From Tricholoma matsutake (lineage: Eukaryota > Basidiomycota > Agaricomycetes > Agaricales > Tricholomataceae): a stretch of 64,000 nt of DNA. Below are positions 34,370-44,218 of this stretch, one piece after another. How positions within the stretch are numbered: position 1 is the first letter of the stretch; every line of letters begins with the position of its first letter. The stretch lies in the NCBI GenBank assembly GCA_026075535.2, contig AP026538.1, forward strand, positions 10,478,001 through 10,542,000, read 5' to 3'. A program made the position numbers and the translations under genes. The notes under the pieces are model-generated. The model had not been told where the DNA came from and did not search any database. It was given only the letters and a program-made list of their open reading frames with translations.

Positions 34370-34724
34370 TGTTAGGGCGACACCCACTATCTGCTAGCTA
34401 AGACTGTGCAGGTTCTCTCTACAAGAAGGGGGTGGGATCCACATGCATGATGGGGGAACTGATGGTTTTGATGTGAGGGGTTATTAATAGGTGAGTTCAT
34501 TGAGATAGGCCTTTCACACCAAAAGCATAGGTGGAATACCTAAGAGAACACAACTGGGGTTTCTAGGCATATATTAGGGTTTATATACTATGTTACATAT
34601 ATTGTACATTGTTGTTACTGATGCACTTGTACATGCATGTACATATTGATGCATGCAAAATAAAATTCTCATGCTATCAAAATAAAAATGAAATTTTATT
34701 AGGTAATGGGGTGGTTTCCTAACA
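34370..34724 (-). repeat. 5' LTR of Gypsy-1 copy 2
   Basis: Minus-strand LTR with the TATATAAA box and AGTTGTGTTCT self-primer sequence (about 34547-34557). The complementary AGAACACAACT lies just outside it at about 34357-34367. Confidence 0.9.
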
Positions 34725-35990
34725 CTCCTGCTCCTGTTCTGAAGCTAGACTGGGATCAAGACCCCTGGCTTGCTGACTTGAGTAAGCCCCTTCAGGCATT
34801 GGGATGGATACCTCCTTGTTGAGTTTTTCTTTACTTTATATTTTTGATATCAACCATAGAATTCTTTTGTCTATATTATTCCTACTTATTGTTTTGCATT
34901 TTTCTTTCTGTGGCGATGAGGACGTCACCTTTTTGGAGGTGGGGAAATGGAGTAGTGTGTGTGGGCACACCTACCCCAGGTCATGTGACCATGTAGTCAG
35001 TAGACAGTCATGTGTACATACAGGCTCAGGCTATCACTATTGGACCCACCACTCTGCTATAGGAGATGGATCTGCCATCTCCAATGGCGACACCCACCCC
35101 ATGCACACATACAAGCATCTGCTTGTAGGGTATTTAAGGGGAGGGAGGGAGGGACAGAGGGGACAATGGACAAACACTGCCACTAACATATGATGCACCC
35201 ACCACCAGCCTCACAAGCAACTGCTCATGGGGTGGACAGTGGGTGGAACAATGAGGAGAGAGGGGAGACAAGGGAGGGGATGCAAGCCATGGGGGAGGCA
35301 AGGTGAGGGAGGCCAGGCACAATGGAGATGAGAAGGAAGGGAAACAATGTGACAGGGCTGACAAGACAGCCGACACAATGCACCACCACCCCCTCGCCCC
35401 CATTTTGTGGGGGGGTGGGTTTTTTTTGTAGAATTTAAAATAGTATAATTAAATAGTATAATTAATTCTCCCCCCGCATTTATGTGGGGTTTTTAAAAAA
35501 AATCTATGTTATCTACTCCCTTGTGAAGGTGCAAGGGCTCAACAATTTTTTTTTGAGCTCTTGTGAGGGAGGTTAAAAATAAGTGAACTAATCCTAAGTG
35601 CTTTAAATAGACTTTATATTACATGTTTATTAATGCTCCTGTGGCTCAACTGGTTGAGCACTTGTTTGGTGGTCATGTCACTTATATCCCAAGGTCCAGG
35701 GTTCAATCCCTGCTCTGCCCATTAATCTGGTAAGCACTTGGTGAAAATTTCACCAAGTTAAGTCTTCTGAAATGGTGTGGTATTCTGACTACCTGTTGGA
35801 ATTGCATAGGACTTTACTTGGAATTTACTAGGAATTTCTTGGAAATAAGAGTACATGGACATCAAGATACATTCCAATCGGATTCCTATCAGACTCCTAG
35901 GACTAGTATCAGACTAGTATCAGAAAACTTGGACTCCTAGGACTCTGATAGGAATATGGGGGTAAGTGCAAAGTCTTGCATTGCTCCTTC
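34725..35990. repeat. Partial modular element C (right half) and its left flank
   Basis: The first 100 bp (plus strand: LDWDQDPWLADLSKPLQALG) look like the end of an unidentified coding sequence cut by the Gypsy-1 LTR. From about 35.10 kb the sequence has the modules of elements A and hAT-e: GAGC-type hairpins (35106, 35210), G/C hairpins followed by T-runs (35390-35500), a tRNA-like sequence (35635-35720), and GGACTCC-type repeats (35870-35955). It ends in a TIR-like GTGCAAAG-TCTTG near 35966-35978. No left terminus was found. Confidence 0.6.
35635..35720 (+). repeat. tRNA-like (SINE-type) sequence P1
   Basis: Starts GCTCCTG. A-box TGGCTCAACTGG is at 35642-35653 and B-box GGTTCAATCCC at 35700-35710, about 47 bp apart. 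The D-arm GGCTCAACTGGTTGAGCA is well formed, but acceptor pairing is poor, so this is an RNA polymerase III promoter-like relic, not a tRNA gene. Confidence 0.6.
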
Positions 35991-36295
35991 AAGCTCTTTA
36001 CACTGCCCCACATATTCCTGGTTATCCCTGCCACAGCCATTGTTCACCAAATGTTGCATTCCTGGGTGTTTTTTCTCCAGTGGGATTCCTGGTTCAGTCC
36101 TGGTATATTCCTGGTAAATCAGGCTCTTTCTGGTACTATCCCAGGACCTGGACTCTCAGGAATCTGGGGGGACTGACCAGGAATCCTGTAGGACTAACCA
36201 GGACTCTGTAGAACTCATCAGGACTCACCAGGACTCACCATGAATCCTGGGGACTCTACTGGGATTTAACCGAGAGGCCTTACTATTAAAAAGGA

Positions 36296-36371
36296 AACCT
36301 TTGAGGATTGAACCTGGGACCTCAGGCTTGAATTAAACAGGTGCAATATACCATTAGACCATAGTGCCATT
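36296..36371 (-). repeat. tRNA-like sequence M1 (minus strand)
   Basis: On the minus strand A-box TGGTCTAATGGTATA (36361-36347) and B-box GGTTCAATCC (36314-36305) are spaced as in a tRNA. The D-loop resembles those of Glu/Gly/Gln-type tRNAs. The acceptor ends do not pair well. Confidence 0.55.
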
Positions 36372-36753
36372 CTAATATACAACATAAGTTGATCTAAGTA
36401 CCACATTGAGTGGCTGTGTATGACAAAGCCTACAGCTGCATCATCAACATTGCCAGCATATCATTCAACCACCACCACCACTGTCGACCAACGCCCCCTC
36501 CACCTCCCTCCCTCCCTCCTTTCTCTCACCACCACCACCACCATGCCATTACCAACTGCTGCCCCTCTAGCCAACAACAAACATGCCACAACACACAGGA
36601 AATGGGCCCAAATGACCAGATGGGCCCTACATAAGTTTTTTTTTGTTTGCTTTTTGTTTTTATAAACTCACTAACCTGTTTCTTTAGTTTTCTAGGTTAT
36701 AATCTACTGGTAACAATGCCACCACCTACAAACAAGCTGACTGGATGGAACAT

Positions 36754-36788
36754 GGGCCCAAACAACACAGATCACATTGTTTGGGCCC
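36754..36788. repeat. 35-bp palindrome of element A
   Basis: Perfect 12-bp stem GGGCCCAAACAA/TTGTTTGGGCCC with an 11-nt loop. The homologous palindrome at 40983 has CG where this one has CA/TG, yet both arms stay complementary. Confidence 0.85.
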
Positions 36789-37236
36789 TATGTTTTGTTT
36801 GCTTTTTGGTTTTATAAACTAACTTGTTTCTTTTGTTTTATAGGTTCTACTCTACTGGTAACAATGGCCAGACATGAGACAACCCAACACACCCACCCCA
36901 TGCCTGTGAGCCTCTGCTCATAGGGTGGATAGTGAGTGTGTGCAGTCAACGACAATGACAATGCCACTGCCTACCAGCACCAGACCCTGAGAACACAAAG
37001 CCAGACAATGACAACAGGACCAATCCACTGCTCATGGGGTGGATTGTGGGTGGAATGGCAATGATGGCCACCACCACACAGCAGGAGACAGCCAGGATGG
37101 CAATGACAACCAGGAAGGGCATGGCAACCAGGAGCAGCACAGAAATGATGCCCAGGATGGCAACAACAAGGACAGCGACAACAAATGCCTGGCATCTAGG
37201 ACGACGGGGACAGGATGACAGGCATGACTCACCAGG

Positions 37237-37490
37237 CTGCCCCCGCATTTTGCGTGGGGCAGTTTTTTTCATTTTTTATTTATGGTAATACCTTCCCACT
37301 CACCTGCATTTTACATGGGTGAGGGGTTTTTCTTTCTTTTTCTTTATAATTGTAGTGCTCCCCTCATGTCGAACATGAGGGGAGATTAGTTTTATATGTA
37401 TATATTTGTAGGACTCCCCCTCACACCTTGTGTGGGGGAGGTTTTTTTTTAATGTAATTAATGGTGTATCCCTCACGTCCAATGCGAGGG
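37237..37490 (+). repeat. Series of stem-loops, mostly followed by T-runs
   Basis: Five consecutive G/C-rich hairpins, e.g. CCCCGCATTTTGCGTGGGG then T7, CTCCCCTCATG..CATGAGGGGAG, CTCCCCC..GGGGGAG then T9, and CCCTCACG..CGAGGG. The equivalent series is at 41590-41740 and, partly, 35390-35500. Their shape resembles terminators; function unknown. Confidence 0.7.
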
Positions 37491-37603
37491 ATGTAGTTAA
37501 TAAATTTTATTTGATCTTAATTGTGAGCTTCGACTCTCTCGAGAGAAATACCTAAGTTTGAGTTTGAGGGTATAAATACACTTTTATATTGGCAGCTAAT
37601 AAT

Positions 37604-37690
37604 TCTCCTGTGGCTCAACTGGTTAAGCACTTGTTTGGTTTGTCATGTGATTCTTGATCATGAGTTCTAGAGTTCAATCCCTGCTCTGAA
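37604..37690 (+). repeat. tRNA-like sequence P2
   Basis: A-box TGGCTCAACTGG at 37611-37622 and B-box AGTTCAATCCC at 37671-37681. Same family as P1 and P3, and the homology continues about 50 bp downstream (TACTTTGTGAAATTCA). Confidence 0.6.
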
Positions 37691-37886
37691 CAAGTTTATT
37701 TTGTAGGTACTTTGTGAAATTCATGAAGTCCAAAGCACTTGAAATTTGTAAGATATCTCAAATTGGTTTTCCATTATGGTATGACTTTAGGGTACTGAGT
37801 CCCACTGGATTCCTGGAGGATTCCTGGTCTTCCTGGTAGGCCTATGAGGATTCCTCCAGGACTCTGTGGGGCAGTGTAAAGTTCAG

Positions 37887-38341
37887 GATATCTGTACTAT
37901 TTTCTGCCTCCCACCTATCAAGTGCTTCTGTCTCAGTCATCTCTGAACCAGGTCACCATTTGTCATGTTCTTTTCCATAACCTTCATATCATACAAGGTC
38001 TTGTACACCCTGTCCTCTTCATCTGGCATCCATGATCTTATTGATGAACCATTCCTCAATTCCATCCTCAGTAATGACAAGATGTGGTCTGGAGAGTTCA
38101 TGATCAGGGAATAGGATGGGATCATTGGGGATAAAACATTTCAAGAGGTTGGCATGGAATCCAGGGAATGTGTTAGGGTTGTTGGGTAGTTTCAGTGTAT
38201 ATTCTGAATGTTCTGGGTAGGTAGGTATGGGTAGCTGTATATGGTCCATCATGTCCTGGCATGAATTTGGCAACTCGTTTCTTGCCTTTTCATGTATAGA
38301 CACATTGTCTATTCTCTGTGGATAGCATGACTTGGTCTCCC
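37887..38341 (-). pseudogene. Gypsy-3 integrase C-terminus / chromodomain region
   Basis: Minus strand: DQVMLSTENRQ, then PEHSEYTLKLPNNPNTFPGF, HANLLKCFIPNDP and ITEDGIEEWFINKIMD, as in the tail of gypsy polyproteins that end in a chromodomain. It joins the 40032-40101 piece across hAT-d. Confidence 0.8.
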
Positions 38342-40031
38342 TAGTGTTTTAAGGTCCAGTTCAGTCCAGTTTTTGACCCCCAAGAGGGGCAACCATAGAC
38401 CACAACTGGCCCAGACCATTGCCTGCCCTTGAGGGACTGCAACCAAACCAAATAGAAAATAGAACTGGTCATATTTGGTTCAGTTCCCCCCAAAAGACTG
38501 GTTTCAACCAGTTTTACTACTATTTTTTACAGTCTAATTCAATTTAATTATATACTTAATAAATCTTGTTACATCACCCTGCAAGCAGGTGCTTGTAGTG
38601 GTGGAGTGTTGCTAATAGAAAGAAAAAGATTGAACAACACCTACTAGGTCCATCCATCACAATGAAAGAAAGAAAACAAAAGAACAACCCTGCTGTCTCG
38701 CATTCATAGCAAGAGCGGGGTGTCATATATCATCCCAGGTATTTGTTGTTGTCAGCCTCATCCCCCCTGTATATCATCTCTGATTGTTGTTTGTTGTCCT
38801 TGCATTAGTTGTCCCCACATTGTCATCTGTTGTCCCCAGGATTTCATTCATTATGCCTGTGTTGTCATTTGTCATGCCTTCATTGTTTTTCATCATCCCC
38901 ATGTTGTTGTTTGGTGCCCCTGTTTTCATTTTCATTATCGTTCGTTGTCTTATCCCTGTCAGTCATTGGCCCCTGCCTGTTTGTTACTCCCAATGGGCTG
39001 GGTTGACATGGCACCATTCATCGTCAGGACCTCCATTGCCCCCTATGAGCAGTGGCTTGCCGGTGGGGTGGTGGTGCTCTGTGACATGGCACAGAAACAG
39101 GACTCATTGCCTCCCTGCGAGCAGAGGCTTGCAGTGGTGGTGCAGGGCAGGTGATGGCATTGGTGTTGGCTGTCATTGTTATGAAGAGGTAAGAATCTAA
39201 AAAATAAATGAAGTTGGTTAGTAAAAAATAGAAATTGGCAATAATGAACATACCCTCAGTGCCCAAATGATGCTAGTCATCATTTGGGTGCTTTGTATTG
39301 GTTTGTTTGTGGTGGTGTCTGGGCTAGGCAGTGAGGGCAGCACTAGAGGGCATAGGTGGGTCATGGAGAGGGTGGTGTGCTGCCTGGTTAGGTGGGGCCA
39401 TGTTGTTAGGAAAAAATAAGAAACAAAAAAAGAAACTGTTAGTAAAGGAAAGAGAATAAGATAAAGAAACTTACTCTAGGGCCCAAACAACACTAGTTCA
39501 TCATTTGGGCTGCCTTTGTTGTGTTCACTCATTTGCATGGTCACTCAGGTGGTTGTTGGAGTGGTACGGTGCAGGTAGAGATGTGGTTGTTGTGTTCATG
39601 GTCATGGGAAGTTGTCTGGTAAGTGGTACCACTTTTGTTTTTTGGGAGCACAAATAAGACCACATGGTCCATGCATAGCCATCGGGTATATACATAAGCA
39701 CCCACCAATTGACTTCACATTCCCCTGGGCTTGTCCCATCCATAAATTAATGTATAATAGCATAAAATAAGTATAATAGTGTTTATATTAGTTCTTCTGT
39801 AAGTAGTTTTAAGAATATATATATTATAATCTACATACTGTGATGAGACCAGTTGCAACCAATTGCAACCAGTCTTTGAATGGTTTCCAAATATTTCCAA
39901 AATGAGGCAACTGGCAACTGGATTGACCCCAAACATAGGCAACTGCAACTGAAAAAAAGACTAGACTGAGGTTTGGTCCAGTTTGGTCCTATGGGCATTT
40001 TCAGTCCTATGAACTGGACCTTTAAACACTA
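38342..40031. mobile_element. hAT-like element d, 1,690 bp, inside Gypsy-3
   Basis: TIRs TAGTGTTTTAAGGTCCAG and CTGGACCTTTAAACACTA (one mismatch). Perfect 8-bp TSDs GGTCTCCC at 38334-38341 and 40032-40039. Subterminal repeats resemble CAACTGG/CCAGTT. The interior carries the shared core: GAGC-type hairpins (38580, 39045, 39118) and palindromes (39262-39288, about 39478-39509) adjacent to AT-rich intron-like tracts in reverse orientation. No transposase. Related at its ends to the MITE at 60113-60683. Confidence 0.9.
39262..39288. repeat. Palindrome of hAT-d
   Basis: Perfect 11-bp stem CCCAAATGATG/CATCATTTGGG, the same module type as at 12.57 and 40.98 kb. Confidence 0.7.
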
Positions 40032-40127
40032 GGTCTCCCACCTTGTAGATCTCTTCAGGGGCACAGTGTTTATTAGCATGATATGCCTGGTGAACCTTGG
40101 CGAGGTCTTTACACTCCCCCACCTTTC

Positions 40128-40380
40128 CTGTTGGACTCTGACTGGAGTCCGACTGGACTGACTGGAGTCCAACTGGAGTCCACTGGGACTGGTCACCAGC
40201 CAACTGCTGCAAAGTTGCCAGTCCAGTCCCAGTCCAGTCCGACTGGACTCCGAGTGGAATCCACTCAAACACCAGATTCCACTCGGACTGGTCCAGTGGA
40301 GTCCAGTGGAGTCCAGTTGGAGTCTGGTTGGAGTCTGGTTGGAGTCTGGTTGGAGTCCACTGGGAGTCCAGTCAGATTCC
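40128..40380. repeat. GGAGTCC minisatellite arm (left)
   Basis: Roughly 20 copies of GGAGTCC/GGACTCC or one-base variants, spaced about 10-13 bp, in both orientations. Repeated TCTGGTTGGAG units lie near 40325-40355. A shorter array of the same motif lies at 42008-42150 inside the other TIR. Confidence 0.8.
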
Positions 40381-40402
40381 GCTCAAAAAGTGTGTAAGAA
40401 TA

Positions 40403-40477
40403 GGAATCAAACCCAGATCCCTGTCGGTTGCTTATGTAGTCATAACACACAATATAACCATTACACCACAGTACCTT
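40403..40477 (-). repeat. tRNA-like sequence M2 (minus strand)
   Basis: A-box TGGTGTAATGGTTATA (minus, 40468-40453) and B-box GGTTTGATTCC (40413-40403). Homologous in position to M1 of element A. Confidence 0.55.
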
Positions 40478-40748
40478 CTTTAAGGTATCATCTACTTGTG
40501 CTAGGTACTGTGTGCGGCTGTGTATGACAAAGCATATAACCGTGTCATCAAATGTGCCAGCTCATCACTCACCACCACCACCACCACCATCGATGCCGCC
40601 TCCCTCCCTCCTCTCTCTACCACCACCACTGTGTGGACACCCACTGCCACCGCTCCCACACCCAATCCGCCATCACCACCACCCGCAAACGAGCCGAATG
40701 GATGGAATGCAGGCCCAAACGACGCAGATCGTGTCATTTGGGCCCTAG

Positions 40749-41150
40749 GTAAGTTTTTTTTCGTTTGCTTTTTGTTTTTATAAACTAACCAACCTGTTTT
40801 TTTAGCTTTCTAGGTTATAATCTACTGGCAACGACACCACCACTCGCAAACGAGCCAACATGGGCCTTATGTAAGTTTTTTTCACTTTGTTTTTGTTTTT
40901 ATAAACTAACTAACTCGTTTTTTTAGTTTTCTAGGTTATAATCTACTAGTAACGACACCACCACTCGCAAACGAGCCAATGCGGGCCCAAACGATGCCGA
41001 TCGCGTCGTTTGGGCCCTATGTAAGTTTTTTTCACTTGGTTTTTGTTTTTATGAACTAACTCGTTTTTTTAGTTTTCTAGGTTATAATCTACTAGTAATG
41101 ACACCACCACCCGCAAACGAGCCAACACACCCACCCCACGCCTGCGAGCC
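40749..41150 (+). repeat. Tandem intron-like units of hAT-e
   Basis: Three units of GTAAGTTTTTTT, then TTTATAAACTAAC, then TTTCTAGGTTATAATCTACT. They start at 40749, about 40872 and 41021. Each has a consensus 5' splice site, a CTAAC branch-like motif and a pyrimidine-rich tract ending in TAG. Units 1 and 3 are preceded by a GGCCCAAA palindrome; unit 2 has lost most of it. Confidence 0.75.
40983..41017. repeat. 35-bp palindrome of hAT-e
   Basis: Stem GGGCCCAAACGA/TCGTTTGGGCCC, 12 bp perfect, loop 11 nt with CGATCG at its centre. GTAAGT starts 3 bp after it (41021). A sister copy lies at 40712-40744. Confidence 0.85.
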
Positions 41151-41589
41151 CCTGCTCGTAGGGTGGATCGTGAGTGTGTGCAGTCGATGATGATGACGAC
41201 GACGACGACGACGCCTACCAGCACCCCCCAAAGCCGACAACACACCCACCCCACGCCTGCGAGCCCCTGCTTGTAGGGTGGATCATGAGTGTGTGCAGTC
41301 GACGATGACAACGATGACGACGACACCTACCAGCACCCCCCAAAGCTGACAACACACCCACCCCACGCCTGCGAGCAGAGGCTCGCAGGGTGGATGGGTG
41401 GTGAGAGCCCATGCCGACGAGCAGCTGCTTGTCGGGTGGATGGCGGGCACACCAGGGATAAGATGACCACGGCACCCATCCCCACACCTACAAGCAACTG
41501 CTCGTAGGGTGGATGATGAGTGCGGCTTGCTACAGCGACGGATGTGTGCGAGGAGGGGTGGGCGACGACACCCACCCCAGACCGCATCC

Positions 41590-41740
41590 CCCAACCCCCC
41601 CTCCCCCACATTTTGCGTGGGGAGGGGTCTTTATTATTTTTAATTTATCTCTGCCCCCCCCTCTCGCAAGATGCGAGAGGGGTTTTTTTTTGTTTATTAT
41701 TATATTATACCCACTCCCTCGTGTCCTACACGAGGGATGT
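41590..41740 (+). repeat. Stem-loop / T-run series of hAT-e
   Basis: Three hairpins: CCCCCACATTTTGCGTGGGG, then CCCCTCTCGCA..TGCGAGAGGGG followed by T9, then CCCTCGTG..CACGAGGG. Homologous to 37237-37490. Confidence 0.7.
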
Positions 41741-41839
41741 GGTTAATCAAAAATTTTTGATCTTAATTGTTTGAAAAATGCCTCCTCGAAGAATATGAAA
41801 AGTTGAGTCATAAATAAACCTTATATTGATCCCCAATAA

Positions 41840-41925
41840 ATCTCCTGTGGCTCAAGTGGTTGAGCACACTTGTTTGGTTTGTCATGTGATTCTTTATGGT
41901 GAGGTCTTGAGTTCAATTCCTGCAG
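41840..41925 (+). repeat. tRNA-like sequence P3
   Basis: A-box TGGCTCAAGTGG at 41848-41859 and B-box AGTTCAATTCC at 41910-41920. Same family as P1 and P2. Confidence 0.6.
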
Positions 41926-42178
41926 TACACAAATTTATTTTGTGGGTACTTTATGAAATTCACCAAGTCCAAAGTCCTTTGAGCTCATATCCAATTGACT
42001 TATCATTTGGTTGCACTTGGACTCCAGTTGGACTCCAATGGGGGATTGAACTCTACATGACTTAGTGTAGTTCAATTGGACTCCACTCAGACTCCACTTA
42101 GACTCCACTTGGACTCCAGTGGACTCCGGTCAGTCTGGTTGGAGTCCACTAGGACAGGTGGGTGACTGTAAAGTACTG

Positions 42179-43503
42179 ACCTTGGCTGCTAAGAGGTTAT
42201 CTTGTGCTTCTTGCCAGATGAGTAATAATCTCGTGCACAGTGATTTGTTCAGTGGAAGTATCATTAGGTATGGTACCAATTGGAGGAATGATGCATGGTG
42301 ACCTCCCAATTTCAGTTGGAAGCCAGAGAATCCAATGGAGGCATTCATTGTATTCATGATGGCAAAATGGATGCAAGGGAGTCTCTTCAACCACCCCTTT
42401 TGGTTGTTGTCAACATGATATTGTATGGCCTGGTTAACCATTTTGTTGGTGCATTCACTGCTTCCATCTGTCTCAGGATGATATAAGGTTGACATCTTCA
42501 GTTTGACTCCAGAGAGTTTATGGAGTGCCATCCAGAGCTTGGAGGTAATCAGGGCATCTCTATCTGATATGAGATGTAGCATTAATCCATTTTCGCAGTA
42601 CCACTCATCAAAGAGAACTACAGCTAACTGTGCAGCTGTGTAACTTGAGTGGGTATCTGCAATTCATATGTCGGCCCCAAGGAGATCAGTCATGGTCAGG
42701 ATTGTGTCTTTTCCATCCTCCTCCAGTAATAGGGCTATGAAATCTAGTGCGACTGTATCAAAATGCTCATCAGGAATTGGTAACGGATGTAGTGGTCCTG
42801 TGGGTTTGGATGTGCAGTTCTTATTTTGCTGACACTCTGTGCAGGAGGGTTATGCCATCTCTAAGTCATGTTGCATGTGTGGCCAATAATAAGAACCACA
42901 GAGGGACTCATAGCTTTTGTCAAAACCAAAGTGTCCCAGAGTGTCATGTGCTAGATTGTAGAGTAATTCCCATACTTTGGTGTCTTGGGGAATGAGGAGG
43001 TGCTGTCCTACATATATCAGCCCATTGGTGTGTACTGCTCCTTCTACACTTCCCAAGGCAATGTCTTTGGTAAGTTGTTTGGCAAAATCATCAGTCTCAT
43101 AGCTGTTGATGATTGCATGGAGAAGGGATTCATCAGTTGATATGTCTAAATTCCAGCAGTGTGGGAGGGGGCAGGGAATCTGGTATAAGCTATTGCACAT
43201 GCTGCCAATGTGGCATCAGGAGGTGAATCAGGCATTCTATACAAGGCATCAGCAGCTGTATTGTTTTCTCCTCAAATATAGGTGATGTCATAATCAAAGT
43301 CAGAAAGATACATCGGCCATCACATTTGTCTCCTAGACATATCTCTTTTTGTGATTGGAAATATTCAAGAGTTCTGTGATTGGTGTAGACTTCAAAGTGG
43401 ATGTTAAGAAGGTAAGATCTCCATTTCTTCAGAGATTTGACTATAGCAAGAAGTTTCTTCTCATGAACTGGATAATTCTTCTCAGCATCATTTAGTTGGT
43501 AAG
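42179..43503 (-). pseudogene. Gypsy-3 RNase H end and integrase
   Basis: Minus strand: QLNDAEKNYPVHEKKLLAI and TNHRTLEYF (RNase H), then the integrase HHCC finger (HDTLGHFG..CTECQQ). The catalytic core follows as ALDFIALLL, LISDRDALI and HPETDGSSECTNK (D, D, E), then QEAQDNLLAAKV at the hAT-e insertion. Several stops and frame changes. Confidence 0.85.
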
Positions 43504-44218
43504 TGTCAAGAACCATTCCTCACCCAATCAGAACCTGCATCCATCTGACCCTTTTCCACACCTCAAACCCAACATTTGTCAACTTCTCCCACTTCTGTTC
43601 TGAGCCGCCTTGCACTACCCACACTGCTGTGCACCAGGCCACCTTGTACAGCAACCATGGCTGCCTTCCCAAGGCTGCCATCCCTTTTGCAAATTCAACT
43701 ATGGACTCCTGTGTGGCTCCCACTAGGTAATTTATCTATGCAGTCAAGACACTTCTGCAGCCTCCGCTTCCATTCTGCCTCTATTCTGGACTACATGTAG
43801 TATTTAAGCTTAGTTAGTTTTGCCTTGTATTCCTCAGTTCATATATCGACATAGACTTGACAGAGCCCTGTCTTTAACTTACCAATCTAAATCTTGTTCT
43901 ACTCCTACCTCTGTCCTCTAAGAGTCTGAACTTCATTTGACTCAACCTCTAGTTCTTCCTTCCAAGCTTTGGTCTCACTGGAGCTTAACCCAAGTCCCTC
44001 CATACTCCTTCCCCGCATTTACCTGCACTTCCCTGCTCCTACCTCCAAACCTTCATCTTGAAATTAGGACACTAGACGAGGTGAAGGGCGCAGCTTCTTA
44101 CAAGCTGAAGCTTTCTGTTCCCCTTTGCAGGACCTGCTACAACCCAACAACTTTCTGTTATCAACCCCCACAGGGTCCAACCGGATTCTGACATGCCTTC
44201 TAGGATCAGTTCTTAACA
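43504..44218 (+). mobile_element. Solo LTR inside Gypsy-3 RNase H
   Basis: TGTCAAGAAC..GTTCTTAACA, 715 bp. TSD GTAAG/GCAAG (43499-43503, 44219-44223) with one transition. A TATTTAAG box at about 43800 favours plus orientation. It splits the codons between CPVAYDS and QLNDAEKNY. Open frames within it are not genes. Confidence 0.82.

Larger units (their letters stand above)
28327..34724 (-). mobile_element. Gypsy-1 copy 2 (inverted relative to copies 1 and 3)
   Basis: Both LTRs are present: 5' LTR 34370-34724 and 3' LTR 28327-28725 on the minus strand. Internal order is as in copy 1. Flanking pentamers do not match each other (CTTAT on the 3' side, AGGAG on the 5' side, element orientation). 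Gag lacks about 350 bp, a solo LTR (31218-31804) sits in RT, and several stops are present. Confidence 0.9.
35991..37886. mobile_element. Modular hAT-like element A, 1,896 bp
   Basis: TIR CTTTACACTGCCCCACA at 35996 is matched by its complement ending near 37881, with (A/T)TCCTGG next to it. Order inside: GGACTCC-like minisatellite, tRNA-like sequence on the minus strand (36296-36371), GGCTGTGTATGACAAAGC, ACC-rich tract, GGGCCCAAA palindromes with intron-like tracts, GAGC hairpins (36906, 37026), five stem-loops with T-runs (37237-37490), tRNA-like sequence on the plus strand (37604-37690), short minisatellite, TIR. No TSD was found. Homologous to hAT-e (40102-42178), but with most CpGs turned into TG/CA. 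No coding capacity. Confidence 0.75.
40102..42178. mobile_element. Modular hAT-like element e, 2,077 bp, inside Gypsy-3 integrase
   Basis: TIRs are about 38 bp with roughly 30 matches, around CTTTACA(C/G)TC(C/A)CCCACCT. Perfect 8-bp TSDs ACCTTGGC at 40094-40101 and 42179-42186. Order inside: GGAGTCC minisatellite (40128-40380), minus-strand tRNA-like sequence, GGCTGTGTATGACAAAGC, ACC-rich tract, palindrome/GTAAGT units, five GAGC hairpins (41145-41510), stem-loop/T-run series (41590-41740), plus-strand tRNA-like sequence, minisatellite (42008-42150). CpG-rich, so probably the youngest of its family here. No coding capacity. Confidence 0.9.

Noticed and set aside
28327..34724. 5-bp TSD for Gypsy-1 copy 2
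   Set aside because: The two flanks do not match; the mismatch is better explained by an inversion with copy 3.
35635..35720. Functional tRNA gene
   Set aside because: A- and B-boxes are good, but acceptor and anticodon stems do not pair properly, and the sequence recurs in mobile elements; treated as a SINE-type relic. The same holds for 36296, 37604, 40403 and 41840.
36410..36665. His/Pro/Thr-rich plus-strand frames in element A, also at 40512-40783
   Set aside because: They come from CCACCACCA simple sequence, which is open in several frames at once.
35979..37894. 8-bp TSD for element A
   Set aside because: GCTCCTTC on the left and GATATCTG on the right do not match; either the left boundary is altered by element C or the TSD is lost.
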